Positions 24,457 through 32,845 of a stretch of 64,000 nucleotides of DNA are shown piece after piece. Source of the DNA: Acidobacteriota bacterium (GTDB lineage: Bacteria > Acidobacteriota > Vicinamibacteria > Vicinamibacterales > CAVVIG01); the NCBI GenBank assembly GCA_003222395.1, contig QHWB01000052.1:1-64000 (forward strand). The letters are read 5' to 3'. The notes below the pieces were generated by a model. It saw nothing but the letters and a program-made list of their open reading frames with translations, searched no databases and was not told the origin of the DNA. The position numbers were made by a program, and so were the translations under genes. Each line of letters begins with the position of its first letter. Within the stretch, counting starts at the first letter, position 1.

Positions 24457-24492
24457 GCGCTGCGTCTTCCGGCGCGGACTTCCGCGTCGATT

Positions 24493-25590
24493 TTATGTCT
24501 GCTGGGGCTGCGGTGTGGCGGCCGTCCGGACGCGCGCGCGGCCGTTGTCGTCCTTCTCTCGCTCGACCGCCGGGACTGCGGCGGCCGGCACCGGCGCCGG
24601 CATGCCCGCTTCGATGAAGCGACCGAAGATCATCTTCCCTGCCGTCGTCTGCAGAACGCTCGTGACGACGATGTCGATCGTCTTGCTGATCATCTTGCGC
24701 GCGTTGTCGACGACGACCATCGTGCCGTCGTCGAGGTACGCGACGCCCTGGTTGTACTCCTTGCCTTCCTTCAGGATGAACACCTTCATGATCTCGCCGG
24801 GGAGCACGACCGGTTTGAGCGAGTTCGCGAGCTCGTTGACGTTCAGCACCTCGACGCCGCGAAGCTGCGCGACCTTGTTCAGATTGAAATCGTTGGTCAC
24901 GATCTTTCCCTGCAGCGTGCGCGCGAGCTCGATCAGCTTCAGATCGACCTCGCGAACCTCGGGGAAATCGAGATCGGAAATCATCACCTCGACGCCCGAC
25001 ATCTTCTGAATCTTCTGCAGGATGTCGAGGCCCCGGCGTCCGCGGTTGCGTTTCAGCGAGTCGGCGGAATCGGCGACGAGCTGCAGCTCCTTCAGCACGA
25101 ACTGCGGGATGACCAGCGTGCCGTCGACGAATCCGGTTTCGCACACGTCGGCGATGCGGCCGTCGATGATGACGCTCGTGTCGAGGATCTTGTAGCGGCG
25201 CTGCGGTCCGGAAGCGCGGAACAGGCTGAGCAGGCGCGACGGCTCGAGCCACTCTCCGTGCTTGGCGCCGAGCACGAGGCCCAGATACGGCAGCACGATC
25301 AGCGTGATGCTGTGCAGGAACTCGACGCGCTGATTGCCCGTGTCGGCCCAAAAAAGTCCGGTGACGATCGTGTGCGCGAGCCCCAGGCCGATTGCGCAGC
25401 CGATCATGGCGCCCAGGACGCGCGTGATCGCGGTTTCGCGCAGCCGGCTCTCGAAGAGGACGACGAGGGCCGCGAGGACCAGCCCGAAGGCGAGGTTCGC
25501 TATCGCGCCGACCGGCAGCGGGAGAAGAATGGCGGAGGTATACGCAACGACGGCGACGAAGACGACACGCGCAAGCGCGAACCAAGCCAT
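24493..25590 (-). CDS. Membrane PIN-TRAM protein (YacL family)
   Basis: The 365-residue protein has four N-terminal transmembrane helices. A PIN ribonuclease-like domain with acidic residues follows (ILDTSVIIDGRIADV, KGKIVTNDFNLNKVA-type segment), then a TRAM RNA-binding domain (GEIMKVFILKEGKEYNQGVAYLDDGTMVVV). Bacillus YacL has the same architecture and lies near ispD and radA, as here. The PIN fold suggests RNA cleavage at the membrane, but this has not been shown for the family to my knowledge. The Pro/Gln-rich tail is low complexity. Confidence 0.88.
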   Translation of the reverse strand: MAWFALARVVFVAVVAYTSAILLPLPVGAIANLAFGLVLAALVVLFESRLRETAITRVLGAMIGCAIGLGLAHTIVTGLFWADTGNQRVEFLHSITLIVLPYLGLVLGAKHGEWLEPSRLLSLFRASGPQRRYKILDTSVIIDGRIADVCETGFVDGTLVIPQFVLKELQLVADSADSLKRNRGRRGLDILQKIQKMSGVEVMISDLDFPEVREVDLKLIELARTLQGKIVTNDFNLNKVAQLRGVEVLNVNELANSLKPVVLPGEIMKVFILKEGKEYNQGVAYLDDGTMVVVDNARKMISKTIDIVVTSVLQTTAGKMIFGRFIEAGMPAPVPAAAVPAVEREKDDNGRARVRTAATPQPQQT

Positions 25591-25695
25591 TGGTAACCCT
25601 CGTGTGGGGAAGAACCGCCCGGTATTAATAGAGGAGGCTGGCGGCCGAACCTTGGCGCAGGTTATATCACCATTTGTAAACGAATGTGCCCGATT

Positions 25696-27171
25696 TCATC
25701 CAAGTGCAACGTCGAGAGCTTCGCCAATTGTTCGCACGCCGACGAGCTCGCATCCGCCGTCCTCTTCGTCGTGCGAGCCTTTTCGACCTTCGCTCGTTCC
25801 CGTCTCGGGCGAGCTACGGCTCTGCGCTCCGGAGCGCGAAACACGCGAAGGCGGCAGGCGAGCATCCTGATCAATGTTCGCCTCTGGCAGGATGCATCTG
25901 GTAAATCCCATTTGCGCCGCTTCGCGAATTCGAAGCGGCGCCTGCGCGATTCCGCGCACCTCGCCGGCCAGTCCGACTTCGCCGAACATCGCCGTGGTCG
26001 GCGGAATGACCCGGTTCCGCACGCTCGACGCGATCGCCGCGAGGACGCCCAGGTCCGATGCCGGTTCGTCGATCGTCATTCCTCCCGCGACGTTGACGAA
26101 CACGTCGTCTCCGATCAGGTTCAGCCCGGCCCGTTTCTCGAGCACCGCGAGCAGCAACGGCAGTCGCTGCTGATCTATGCCGTTCGCCGTCCGGCGTGCC
26201 GTCCCGTACGTGCTGGAGCTGACGAGCGCCTGCACTTCGACGAGGATCGGACGCGAACCTTCGATCGAGCACAGGACAGCCGATCCAGGCGCATTGGTCG
26301 GGCGCTCGGCGAGAAACATCTTCGACGGGTTCGGAATCGGCCGCAGCCCGGCGGAGGTCATCTCGAACACGCCGAGCTCGCTGATCGCGCCAAACCGGTT
26401 CTTCACGGCCCGCACCACGCGGTGGGAGTGGTGCCGCTCCCCTTCGAAATACAGCACCGTGTCGACGACGTGCTCGAGCGCTTTCGGTCCGGCCAGGCTG
26501 CCTTCCTTGGTTACGTGTCCGACGAGGAAGGTCGGGACGTTGTGCCCCTTCGCCGTGAACAGCAGCTGCGTCGCGGCTTCGCGCACCTGGCCGATGCTGC
26601 CCGGCGCCGACTGAAATTTCATCGAGAAGATCGTCTGCACGGAATCCACGATCACCAGCGACGGTTTGATACGCGCAATCTCTTCGAGAATCCGCTCCAG
26701 ACACGTCTCGGCGAGCAGGTACAGCGGCGCCCTGCCGACGCCGAGCCGTTCGCCGCGCGATTTGATCTGATGCTCCGACTCCTCGCCGGAGCTGTAGAGG
26801 ACCGGCCCGATCGATCGCGCGACGCTCGCCGCCGCCTGCAGCAGCAGGGTCGACTTGCCAATCCCCGGCTCGCCGCCGAGCAGCACGAGCGATCCGGGGA
26901 CGATGCCGCCGCCGAGGACGCGATCGAACTCGTCGATGCCCGTCGTCAGCCGCGCGTGCTGCTCGACCCGGACGTCCGCATAGAGCGTCGCCGCTCCGCC
27001 CGCGCCGGCGAGCGCGTAGCGATGACCCGACGGCGGCGCGCCGCCGTTTTCCTGCGCGCGCTCTTCAGCGAACGAATTCCATTCGCCGCAGTCCGGACAT
27101 CTGCCCAGCCACTTCGGCGACTCCGATCCGCACTGTTCGCAAACGAAGACGGTTTTCGGCGTCTTGCTCAT
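25696..27171 (-). CDS. radA: DNA repair ATPase RadA/Sms
   Basis: This 491-residue branch-migration ATPase takes part in recombination. The C4 zinc finger CEQCGSESPKWLGRCPDC, Walker A GGEPGIGKST, the RadA-specific KNRFG motif and the C-terminal Lon-like domain (GDDVFVNVAGGMTIDEPASDL) are all present. After RCILPEANID the protein carries about 40 extra residues (rich in R, S, E) before CELVGVRTIGEAL, where the family normally has a few residues. This insert is encoded by a palindromic repeat. The start overlaps alr by 4 bases. Confidence 0.96.
   Translation of the reverse strand: MSKTPKTVFVCEQCGSESPKWLGRCPDCGEWNSFAEERAQENGGAPPSGHRYALAGAGGAATLYADVRVEQHARLTTGIDEFDRVLGGGIVPGSLVLLGGEPGIGKSTLLLQAAASVARSIGPVLYSSGEESEHQIKSRGERLGVGRAPLYLLAETCLERILEEIARIKPSLVIVDSVQTIFSMKFQSAPGSIGQVREAATQLLFTAKGHNVPTFLVGHVTKEGSLAGPKALEHVVDTVLYFEGERHHSHRVVRAVKNRFGAISELGVFEMTSAGLRPIPNPSKMFLAERPTNAPGSAVLCSIEGSRPILVEVQALVSSSTYGTARRTANGIDQQRLPLLLAVLEKRAGLNLIGDDVFVNVAGGMTIDEPASDLGVLAAIASSVRNRVIPPTTAMFGEVGLAGEVRGIAQAPLRIREAAQMGFTRCILPEANIDQDARLPPSRVSRSGAQSRSSPETGTSEGRKGSHDEEDGGCELVGVRTIGEALDVALG
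25762..25868. repeat. Palindromic repeat inserted in radA
   Basis: CCTTCGCTCG and CGAGCTACGG flank TTCCCGTCTCGGG, with the same internal-loop design as the elements after the tRNA genes. Next to it, GCGCTCCGGAGCGC is a second perfect palindrome. The whole is read through in frame by radA. Confidence 0.7.
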
Positions 27172-28394
27172 TCGTACAGTCTCTCAATCCTGCTGCCGAT
27201 TCGCGACAGGATCTCGTAGGGGATCGTACCAATTTGTGCAGCCATCTCGCGGACGTCGATCCGATCGGCGCCTTGTGCGCCGATGATGACGACCTCGTCG
27301 CCGGGCGACACGTCGAGGCCCGTGACGTCGGCGGCGAGCATGTCCATGCACACCGAGCCGACGATCGGCGCGCGGCGGCCGCGAATCAGCACGGCGCCGC
27401 GCCCGGCGAGCCGGAGATCGAGTCCGTCGGCGTAGCCGGCGGGGATGATGGCGATTCGCGTGGGCTGCTCGGCCCTGAACTTGACGCCGTAGCCGACGCC
27501 TTCGCCCGGCCGCACCCCTTTCACGGCGACGATGCGGCTGCCGAGCGTCATGATCGGCGTCAGCGGGATCGTCGAGGCGAGCGGCGGAGGCACCAGCCCG
27601 TACAGCAAGAGCCCGGGACGCACGCCGTCGTACCAGACGCGCCTGTCGCGCAGCAGCGCCGCGCTGTTCGCGGCGTGGATGTACGGACTCCCGCTCGGCT
27701 GAAAGCCTCGCGCTACAGGCCCGCGATTCGGCGCGACCCGTGGCGACCTTTCAATCGCAGGTAGGGCGAGCCTTTCAGGCGAGCCGAGCCTTTCAGGCGA
27801 GCCGAGCCTTTCGATCTCCGCCAGCGCTTGCTCGAAGCGCGTCCGCTGCTCCTCGAACAGCGGCGACTCCGGATCGTCGGCCGTCGCGAAATGGGTGTAG
27901 ATCGCGTCGAGCTCGAGGTTTGCGCTCGCGAGCAGCTCAGGCAGTGTCCGCTTCACGTTGTCGAAACGGAATCCGAGCCGGTTCATGCCGGTGTCGATCT
28001 TCAGGTGGTAGTGCAGCCGCTTTTTGTACTTCGCGGCGGCAGATTGAACCGCGCGCGCGGCGCCGGGAGTTGAAATCGTCGGCGTCAACCGGCAGTCGAA
28101 GAGCCCGTCGAGATCGCTGACGCTCAGCGCGCCGAACACGAGAATCTCCGCGCCGACACCCGCCGCGCGCAGAGCCGCCCCTTCTTCGATGTCCGCGCAC
28201 GCCAGCAGGTCGGCGCCTGCGTCCTCGAGCGCGCGCGCCACTTGTCCCGCGCCGTGGCCGTACGCGTTCGCCTTGACGACGGCAATGACACCAGGCGGAC
28301 GCTGCCGGCTTTCGCGCGCGAGGTGTTCGACGATGCTGCGGTAATTCGATTTGAGCGCGCTCAGATCGATGCGCGCGACCGTCGGACGGATCAT
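27168..28394 (-). CDS. alr: Alanine racemase with inserted repeat peptide
   Basis: This 408-residue PLP enzyme makes D-alanine for peptidoglycan. Lys41 in VVKANAYGHG binds PLP, the catalytic Tyr is in GVGYGVKF, and VGSVCMDM is conserved. Between LAEIER and YIHAANSAALL, where the family has about ten residues, lie about 45 residues with LGSPERLGSPERLALP and VARGFQPSG. These come from a dispersed repeat. The catalytic core is intact. It is translationally coupled to radA by a 4-base overlap. Confidence 0.96.
   Translation of the reverse strand: MIRPTVARIDLSALKSNYRSIVEHLARESRQRPPGVIAVVKANAYGHGAGQVARALEDAGADLLACADIEEGAALRAAGVGAEILVFGALSVSDLDGLFDCRLTPTISTPGAARAVQSAAAKYKKRLHYHLKIDTGMNRLGFRFDNVKRTLPELLASANLELDAIYTHFATADDPESPLFEEQRTRFEQALAEIERLGSPERLGSPERLALPAIERSPRVAPNRGPVARGFQPSGSPYIHAANSAALLRDRRVWYDGVRPGLLLYGLVPPPLASTIPLTPIMTLGSRIVAVKGVRPGEGVGYGVKFRAEQPTRIAIIPAGYADGLDLRLAGRGAVLIRGRRAPIVGSVCMDMLAADVTGLDVSPGDEVVIIGAQGADRIDVREMAAQIGTIPYEILSRIGSRIERLYE
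27691..27815. repeat. GCCTTTCAGGCGAGC repeat inserted in alr
   Basis: CGGCTGAAAGCCTCGCGCTA is followed by two copies of AGCCTTTCAGGCGAGCCG and a partial third. These are the same words, in both orientations, as in the nuoM array (60398-60755) and in hldE. It is read in frame. Confidence 0.8.
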
Positions 28395-28404
28395 GTGTCG
28401 GTGG

Positions 28405-28556
28405 TCACTCTACTCGCTGCGCAGCGCCGCCGGTCGCGTCGATGCGCGACGCGCGGAGCGCAGGTAACAGGCACGCGACCATCGCGCTTCCCGCCAGCAC
28501 GCCGATCTGGTCCGCAGAACGCGAACCGCGTAGCGGATGTCGCGCAGCGCATGATC
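28405..28556 (-). pseudogene. Remnant of an ADOP-type MacB/FtsX permease
   Basis: Read leftward, one frame starts ALRDIRYAVRVLRT, the usual N-terminus of acidobacterial duplicated orphan permeases. About 30 bases later another frame reads IGVLAGSAMVACLLPALRAS followed by RIDAT and a stop, the usual C-terminus of the same family. About 750 residues between them are missing and the frame shifts at the junction. This is therefore a deletion scar of a permease gene between alr and the DinB gene. Confidence 0.6.
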
Positions 28557-28575
28557 GATTCCACATGGCGCCAAA

Positions 28576-29103
28576 TCAGTCGCGTTCGGTCGACGGTCTG
28601 CCGGTCCTGGTCAGCTCGCGATAGAACCCGAGATCTTTCCCGCCGATCAACTTGGTGATGTAGACGATCTGTCCATAGTGGATGCCGAAGTGCTCGACGA
28701 CCTGGTACACCGCATGGACTCCGCTGACGGTGTAGCCCTGAACGTGATAGGTCGCGCGCAGCTCCGCTTCGGTCAGCCGCGACAGCACGCCGGATGCGCG
28801 CTCCAGCGTAGACCCGAGCTGCTCCAGCAGATCGGCAGCCGGAACGTGCCGTCGCTCCGCGAACTCGGCCGGACGATCGCGTGCGTCCGTCAGCCGATCG
28901 AACGACGCGACGAGCCATTGCTGCACGTTGCCGTTCAAGTGCAGGAGCAGATTGCCGATGCTGTTGCTCGCGTCGTTGGGCCGCCACCAGATCTGCTCGT
29001 CGGTGAGCGACTCGACGCACGAACGCAGGCGCGGCCAGTACTGCTCGATCAGCTTTGCGCGGGAGAACTCGAGGAAGAGCGTGGAGACGGATGAAGCCGC
29101 CAT
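28576..29103 (-). CDS. DinB-like / DUF1572 protein
   Basis: The 175-residue protein has a four-helix-bundle pattern. A histidine lies in NLLLHLNGN and two more in VEHFGIHYGQIVYI, placed as the three metal-binding histidines of DinB-like proteins. SFDRLTDARDRPAEF is typical of DUF1572 members. Related enzymes include thiol-dependent transferases (BshC/bacillithiol- and mycothiol-linked types), but no specific activity can be assigned. The start MAASSV is directly preceded by a GTGGGGC-type repeat. Confidence 0.85.
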   Translation of the reverse strand: MAASSVSTLFLEFSRAKLIEQYWPRLRSCVESLTDEQIWWRPNDASNSIGNLLLHLNGNVQQWLVASFDRLTDARDRPAEFAERRHVPAADLLEQLGSTLERASGVLSRLTEAELRATYHVQGYTVSGVHAVYQVVEHFGIHYGQIVYITKLIGGKDLGFYRELTRTGRPSTERD

Positions 29104-29258
29104 CTTTTTATTATTTCGGGGGAGCCCACCCCACGCGCTGACGCCCTTGCGCCTCTTCCCGACGCTCGCGGGGCCCCACTCCCGCTCGCCTCGCTCGCGC
29201 CTTCGCGCTCGCTCGAGCCGCGGGCGCTCGGAGGAAGGTTAAGCTAACAATATCTCGA
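29104..29258. repeat. Dispersed GTGGGGC-type element between dnaB and DinB gene
   Basis: GAGCCCACCCCACGCGCTGA and GACGCTCGCGGGGCCCCACT recur in the elements at 15080 and 44222. The rest is GC-rich imperfect palindromes (CTCGCGCCTTCGCGCTCGC). No gene is seen. Confidence 0.65.
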
Positions 29259-30605
29259 TTAGCCGAGCGCGAGGTTCTCGAATCGAGTGAATTCGCGGAT
29301 GAAGGCGAGCCTGACGACGCCCGTCGGGCCGTTGCGCTGTTTGCCGATGATCAGCTCCGCGACGCCCTGGTTCTCGGCAGCCGGCTGCGATCGGTCGGCG
29401 TACTGATCCTCGCGGTAGATGAACACGACGACGTCCGCGTCCTGCTCGAGGGCGCCCGACTCACGAAGATCGGACAGCTGCGGGCGATGATCGGAGCGCG
29501 ATTCCGGCGCGCGGCTCAGCTGCGACAGAACGACGAGGGGAACGCGCAGCTCCTTGGCGAGCCCCTTGAGCGACCGCGAGATCGACGCCAGCTCCAGCGT
29601 GCGGTTCTCGAACCGGCCGCGCCCCTGCATCAACTGGATGTAATCGACGATCACGAGATGGAGCCCGTGTTCCGACGCGAGCCGCCGGCATTTCGCGCGC
29701 ATCTCGAGGACGCCAATCGAGGGGGTGTCGTCGATGAAGATCTTCGATTCGCTGAGCGTGCCGATGGCCTGCGAGAGGCGTCCCCAGTCGCGCTCGCCGA
29801 GGAAGCCGCCGCGCAGCCGGTGCGCGTCGATGCGCGCTTCGGCGGTCAGCATGCGGAGGAACAGCTGCTCCTTCGACATCTCGAGGCTGAACAGCCCCAC
29901 GGTCATGTCGGTCTTGGTTCCGACATGCTGCGCGATGTTCAGCACGAGGCTCGTCTTCCCCATCGACGGCCGCGCGGCGACGATGATCAGATCCGAGGAC
30001 TGCAATCCCGACGTCATCTCGTCGAGATCGGTGAACCCCGTCGGTACTCCGGTAATGAGCTCCTTGCGCGCGTGCAGCTTCTCGATCGTGTCGAGGCTCG
30101 CGTGCGCGAGATCCTTCAGCGACACGAAGCCGTCGCGCACCTTGTCGTCGGCGATGGCGAAGATGGCGTGCTCGGCCTGATCGAGGATGACGTCGGCTTC
30201 TTCCTCGGCCTCGTACGCCGCCGAGACGATCTTCGTCGCCGCGTAAATCAGGTTTCGGAGCGTCGCCTTCTCCTTGATGATCCTCGCGTAATGCTCGACG
30301 TTGGTCGATCGCGGTACGCCGTCGACGAGCGCGGTGATGTACGCCGGGCCACCGACCTCCTCGAGCTGGCCCGATCGTCCGAGCTCCTCCTTCAAGGTCA
30401 CGAGATCGATCGCGTCGCCCCGCTCGGCGAGCTTCACCATCTTGTCGAAGATGCGCTGGTGCGCCAGGCGGAAGAAATCGATCGAGTCGATCACTTCCGC
30501 CGCGAGGTTGAACGCGTCGTTGTGCAGCAGAATGGCGCCGAGAACCGATCGTTCGGCTTCGAGATTATGCGGGAGCGTACGTTCGGCGACTGCGACGTCT
30601 GCCAT
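29259..30605 (-). CDS. dnaB: Replicative DNA helicase DnaB
   Basis: The 448-residue hexameric helicase unwinds DNA at the fork. The N-terminal domain (PHNLEAERSVLGAIL) and linker are followed by the RecA-like domain with Walker A ARPSMGKTS, SLEMSKEQL, the Walker B VIVDYIQLM, DLRESGALEQDADVV and the arginine finger near FIYRED. No intein is present, although this is a common intein host. rplI lies just upstream, the standard rpsF-rpsR-rplI-dnaB order. Confidence 0.97.
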   Translation of the reverse strand: MADVAVAERTLPHNLEAERSVLGAILLHNDAFNLAAEVIDSIDFFRLAHQRIFDKMVKLAERGDAIDLVTLKEELGRSGQLEEVGGPAYITALVDGVPRSTNVEHYARIIKEKATLRNLIYAATKIVSAAYEAEEEADVILDQAEHAIFAIADDKVRDGFVSLKDLAHASLDTIEKLHARKELITGVPTGFTDLDEMTSGLQSSDLIIVAARPSMGKTSLVLNIAQHVGTKTDMTVGLFSLEMSKEQLFLRMLTAEARIDAHRLRGGFLGERDWGRLSQAIGTLSESKIFIDDTPSIGVLEMRAKCRRLASEHGLHLVIVDYIQLMQGRGRFENRTLELASISRSLKGLAKELRVPLVVLSQLSRAPESRSDHRPQLSDLRESGALEQDADVVVFIYREDQYADRSQPAAENQGVAELIIGKQRNGPTGVVRLAFIREFTRFENLALG

Positions 30606-30678
30606 AGGGAAACGGTCTAGCGGGAGTCGGAGTGTACCGCAAAAAAAAGGGGAACGGCGAACGACGAGCGGCGGTACG

Positions 30679-30716
30679 AAAAAAACCCGGAGCCGGGCAA
30701 TCGACCCAACTCCGAG
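30679..30716 (-). terminator. Rho-independent terminator after rplI
   Basis: Read leftward, CGGAGTTGGG pairs with CCCGGCTCCG (two mismatches) around TCGATTG, followed by GG and seven Ts. It separates the rpsF-rpsR-rplI unit from dnaB. Confidence 0.7.
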
Positions 30717-30721
30717 TTCAT

Positions 30722-30770
30722 CGACTTCGTCGGTCAGACTTCGTACGTCTGACTTCCGACTTCTGACTTC
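30722..30770. repeat. GACTTCN heptamer array after rplI
   Basis: CTGACTT, CCGACTT and CTGACTT units are followed by CTTATTT at the rplI stop codon. GTCAGAC and GTCTGAC (30734-30754) form an inverted pair around TTCGTAC. It is a short member of the intergenic heptamer-array class. Confidence 0.7.
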
Positions 30771-31241
30771 TTATTTCTTCGGCGCGTGCTCCGGTTCGCC
30801 TTCGGCGACGACTCTCACTTTCACGTGAGTGGTGACGTCGCGGTGCAATTTGATCGGCACGTCGAACTCGCCGAGTTTCTTGATCGGTTCCTGCAGCGCG
30901 ATCTTCCGCCGATCGATCTCCATTCCCTTCGACATCAGCGAGTCGGCGATATCGCCGGACGTCACCGATCCATAAAGGACTTCGGTCTCGCCGACCTTGC
31001 GCGAGATTTCGATGGCGACGTTCGCCATGCGCTCGGCGATCGCCTCCGCGACGTTCTTCTCCTCGAGCTCGTGCGCCTCGAACTTGACGCGCTCACGCTC
31101 GATGACCCTCTTGTTTCCTTCTGTCGCCAGGAGCGCCAGCTTGCGCGGCAGCAGGTAATTGCGCGCATAGCCGTCGGCGACTTTCACGACCTCGCCGCGG
31201 CGGCCAAGGTTGTCGACGTGTTCTCTGAGAATGACTTCCAT
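30771..31241 (-). CDS. rplI: Ribosomal protein bL9
   Basis: The 156-residue protein has the N-terminal rRNA-binding domain (MEVILREHVDNLGRRGEVVKVADGYARNYLLPRKLA), a long connecting helix and the C-terminal domain (LYGSVTSGDIADSLMSKGMEIDRRKI). All signature positions are present. It is the last gene of the rpsF-rpsR-rplI unit. Confidence 0.97.
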   Translation of the reverse strand: MEVILREHVDNLGRRGEVVKVADGYARNYLLPRKLALLATEGNKRVIERERVKFEAHELEEKNVAEAIAERMANVAIEISRKVGETEVLYGSVTSGDIADSLMSKGMEIDRRKIALQEPIKKLGEFDVPIKLHRDVTTHVKVRVVAEGEPEHAPKK

Positions 31242-31253
31242 ATGGCCTCGTGA

Positions 31254-31370
31254 AATTGCTGATTGCAGATTGCAGATTGCTGATTGATTGTTGATTGGGG
31301 TTCAGAATGTCCAATCTGCAATCAATCAGCCATCCGCAATCGATCAGCAATCTGCAAATCTGCAATCTCA
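31254..31370. repeat. Inverted ATTGCNG heptamer array, rpsR-rplI gap
   Basis: The left arm repeats ATTGCTG/ATTGCAG units and ATTGATTGTTG. The right arm repeats the complement, CAATCTG, CAATCGATCAG and CAATCTG. Together they fill the entire gap and overlap the rpsR stop codon, and they would fold as a long hairpin between two coding regions of one operon. Confidence 0.88.
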
Positions 31371-31676
31371 ATCCGTAACATAAGGAATCAACGCGATCTG
31401 GCGCGCGCGCTTGATCGCCGTCTGCAGCTTCCGCTGATGCATCGCGCAGGTGCCCGAGATGCGCCGCGGCAGAATCTTGCCGCGCTCGGGCACGAACGGT
31501 CCGATCAGCTTCACGTCCTTGTAGTTGATGTCGTCGATCTTGTCCGCGCAGAACTTGCAGACCTTGCGCCGGCGGAACAGCGTGCGGCGCTGGCCCTGAC
31601 CCTTCTCGCCGCCCTTCTTGTCGCCCGCCTTGCCCCGACCGCCGCCGCCGCCCGTGCGTCCTTGTCCGAAAGCCAT
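31368..31676 (-). CDS. rpsR: Ribosomal protein bS18
   Basis: The 102-residue protein has a glycine-rich N-terminal tail not found in E. coli ([15 protein letters not shown]). The S18 core follows, with [36 protein letters not shown] and [14 protein letters not shown]. The CxxC and TC residues suggest the zinc-binding form. It abuts rpsF, whose stop is the next base. Confidence 0.97.
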   Translation of the reverse strand: MAFGQGRTGGGGGRGKAGDKKGGEKGQGQRRTLFRRRKVCKFCADKIDDINYKDVKLIGPFVPERGKILPRRISGTCAMHQRKLQTAIKRARQIALIPYVTD

Positions 31677-32129
31677 TTACACCTCCACCCCGTCGAAGTG
31701 CTCGTCGTCGGTGTCATCGAGATCGATCGGCTGCCGCCCTTCTCCGGGCTGCCGCACCGGCGGCAGACCGCGGCGAACGCGCCGCCGCTCGGAGTCCGTC
31801 TGGCGCTTCGAGCGCGTGCGGTCGACGACCTTCTTCTCTTCATCGACGCGGACGATCATGTGCCGGATCACCTGGTCGAGGACACGCAGCCGGCGATCCA
31901 GCTCTTTCATCAGCTCGCCCGATCCGTTGATCACGTCGAGGACGTACACGCCCTCCTTGTTGTGAGCGATCTCGTAGGCGAGGCGCTTGCGCCCCCAGTT
32001 CTCGGTCTTGTCGATGCCGCCGTTCATCCGCGACACGACGCCTTCGATCTGCGTGTGCAGCTCGGCGACCTGCTGCTCGGTCGAGTCGGGAGGAAGGATG
32101 TAGACGAGCTCGTACTGACGGTTTGCCAT
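31677..32129 (-). CDS. rpsF: Ribosomal protein bS6
   Basis: The 150-residue protein starts MANRQYELVYILPPDS and has the S6 ferredoxin-like core (NWGRKRLAYEIAHNKEGVYV, DRRLRVLDQVIRHMIVRVDE). The C-terminus is longer than in E. coli and ends with DDTDDEHFDGVEV. It forms a complex with bS18 on 16S rRNA. Confidence 0.97.
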   Translation of the reverse strand: MANRQYELVYILPPDSTEQQVAELHTQIEGVVSRMNGGIDKTENWGRKRLAYEIAHNKEGVYVLDVINGSGELMKELDRRLRVLDQVIRHMIVRVDEEKKVVDRTRSKRQTDSERRRVRRGLPPVRQPGEGRQPIDLDDTDDEHFDGVEV

Positions 32130-32150
32130 GACTGCTCCTTAAGGACCTTG

Positions 32151-32231
32151 CATTGCGGATTTTGGATTTCGGATTGCGGATTGAATCGAACCCTCAATCC
32201 GCCAATCCGCAATCGCCAATCCGCAATCCGA
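32151..32231. repeat. Inverted GCGGATT heptamer array upstream of rpsF
   Basis: ATTGCGGATTTTGGATTTCG and GATTGCGGATTG form one arm. CAATCCGCCAATCCGCAATC and GCCAATCCGCAATCCG form the complementary arm around AATCGAACCCT. It fills the pth-rpsF gap and would lie in the rpsF leader transcript. Confidence 0.88.
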
Positions 32232-32254
32232 GGGCCGCCATCGGGCGGCAAGGA

Positions 32255-32845
32255 TTATTCGGTCGTTGCCGGATCGCCGCCGTTGTACTGATTCATCACC
32301 GCGGCGATCCCGGAGGTGATGAACATCTCTGCCGCGTCGGCCGAGCGCGTAATCATGCGGTCGGCTTCGGCGCGCTCATCGGCGTCGAAGCGCGACAGGA
32401 CATGGTCGGCGAGATCGCGCCGCGCCTTCCCCTCGGGGCCTTCGGGGCCGCGTCCGACGCCGAGGCGCAGCCTCGCGAAATCATCGCCGAGGTGCGCAAT
32501 CACCGACTTCAACCCGTTGTGCCCGCCCGCCGATCCGCGCGCGCGCGCCCGAAGCTTCCCGAGCGGCAGCTGCGCTTCGTCGACGATGACGAGGAGGTCG
32601 GCCGCGTCGATCTTGAAATACCGCAGCAGCTCGCCAATCGCCTGGCCGCTGTTGTTCACGAACGTGAGCGGCTTAGCGACGATCGTGTCGCGGTCGCGCC
32701 ACCTGGCCATCAGCGCGTCGGCCGGCGCCGATTCGAACGTGACGGCCGCGCGGCGCGCCACTTCGTCGATCACGTCGAAGCCGACGTTGTGCCGCGTGCC
32801 GCGGTACTTCGAACCCGGATTGCCTAATCCGACGATCAGCTTTAC
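32255..32845 (-). CDS. pth: Peptidyl-tRNA hydrolase, no canonical start codon
   Basis: The enzyme frees tRNA from peptidyl-tRNA that drops off the ribosome. KLIVGLGNPGSKYRGTRHNV contains the catalytic His, and PLTFVNNSGQA, VDEAQLPLG and GGHNGLKSV follow in order. About 195 residues is the usual length. The conserved N-terminus is encoded GTA-AAG-CTG-ATC, and there is no in-frame ATG, GTG or TTG at the expected place. GGAG lies 8 bases before GTA and 14 before CTG, so CTG (32839) or a sequence error in GTG is the likeliest explanation. It overlaps the rplY stop by 4 bases. Confidence 0.9.
   Translation of the reverse strand, partial: VKLIVGLGNPGSKYRGTRHNVGFDVIDEVARRAAVTFESAPADALMARWRDRDTIVAKPLTFVNNSGQAIGELLRYFKIDAADLLVIVDEAQLPLGKLRARARGSAGGHNGLKSVIAHLGDDFARLRLGVGRGPEGPEGKARRDLADHVLSRFDADERAEADRMITRSADAAEMFITSGIAAVMNQYNGGDPATTE

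Noticed and set aside
28391-29020. A 209-codon leftward ORF overlapping the DinB gene
   Set aside because: It is a shadow of the DinB-like gene in its first part; the only real signal in its end is the permease remnant, which spans two frames.
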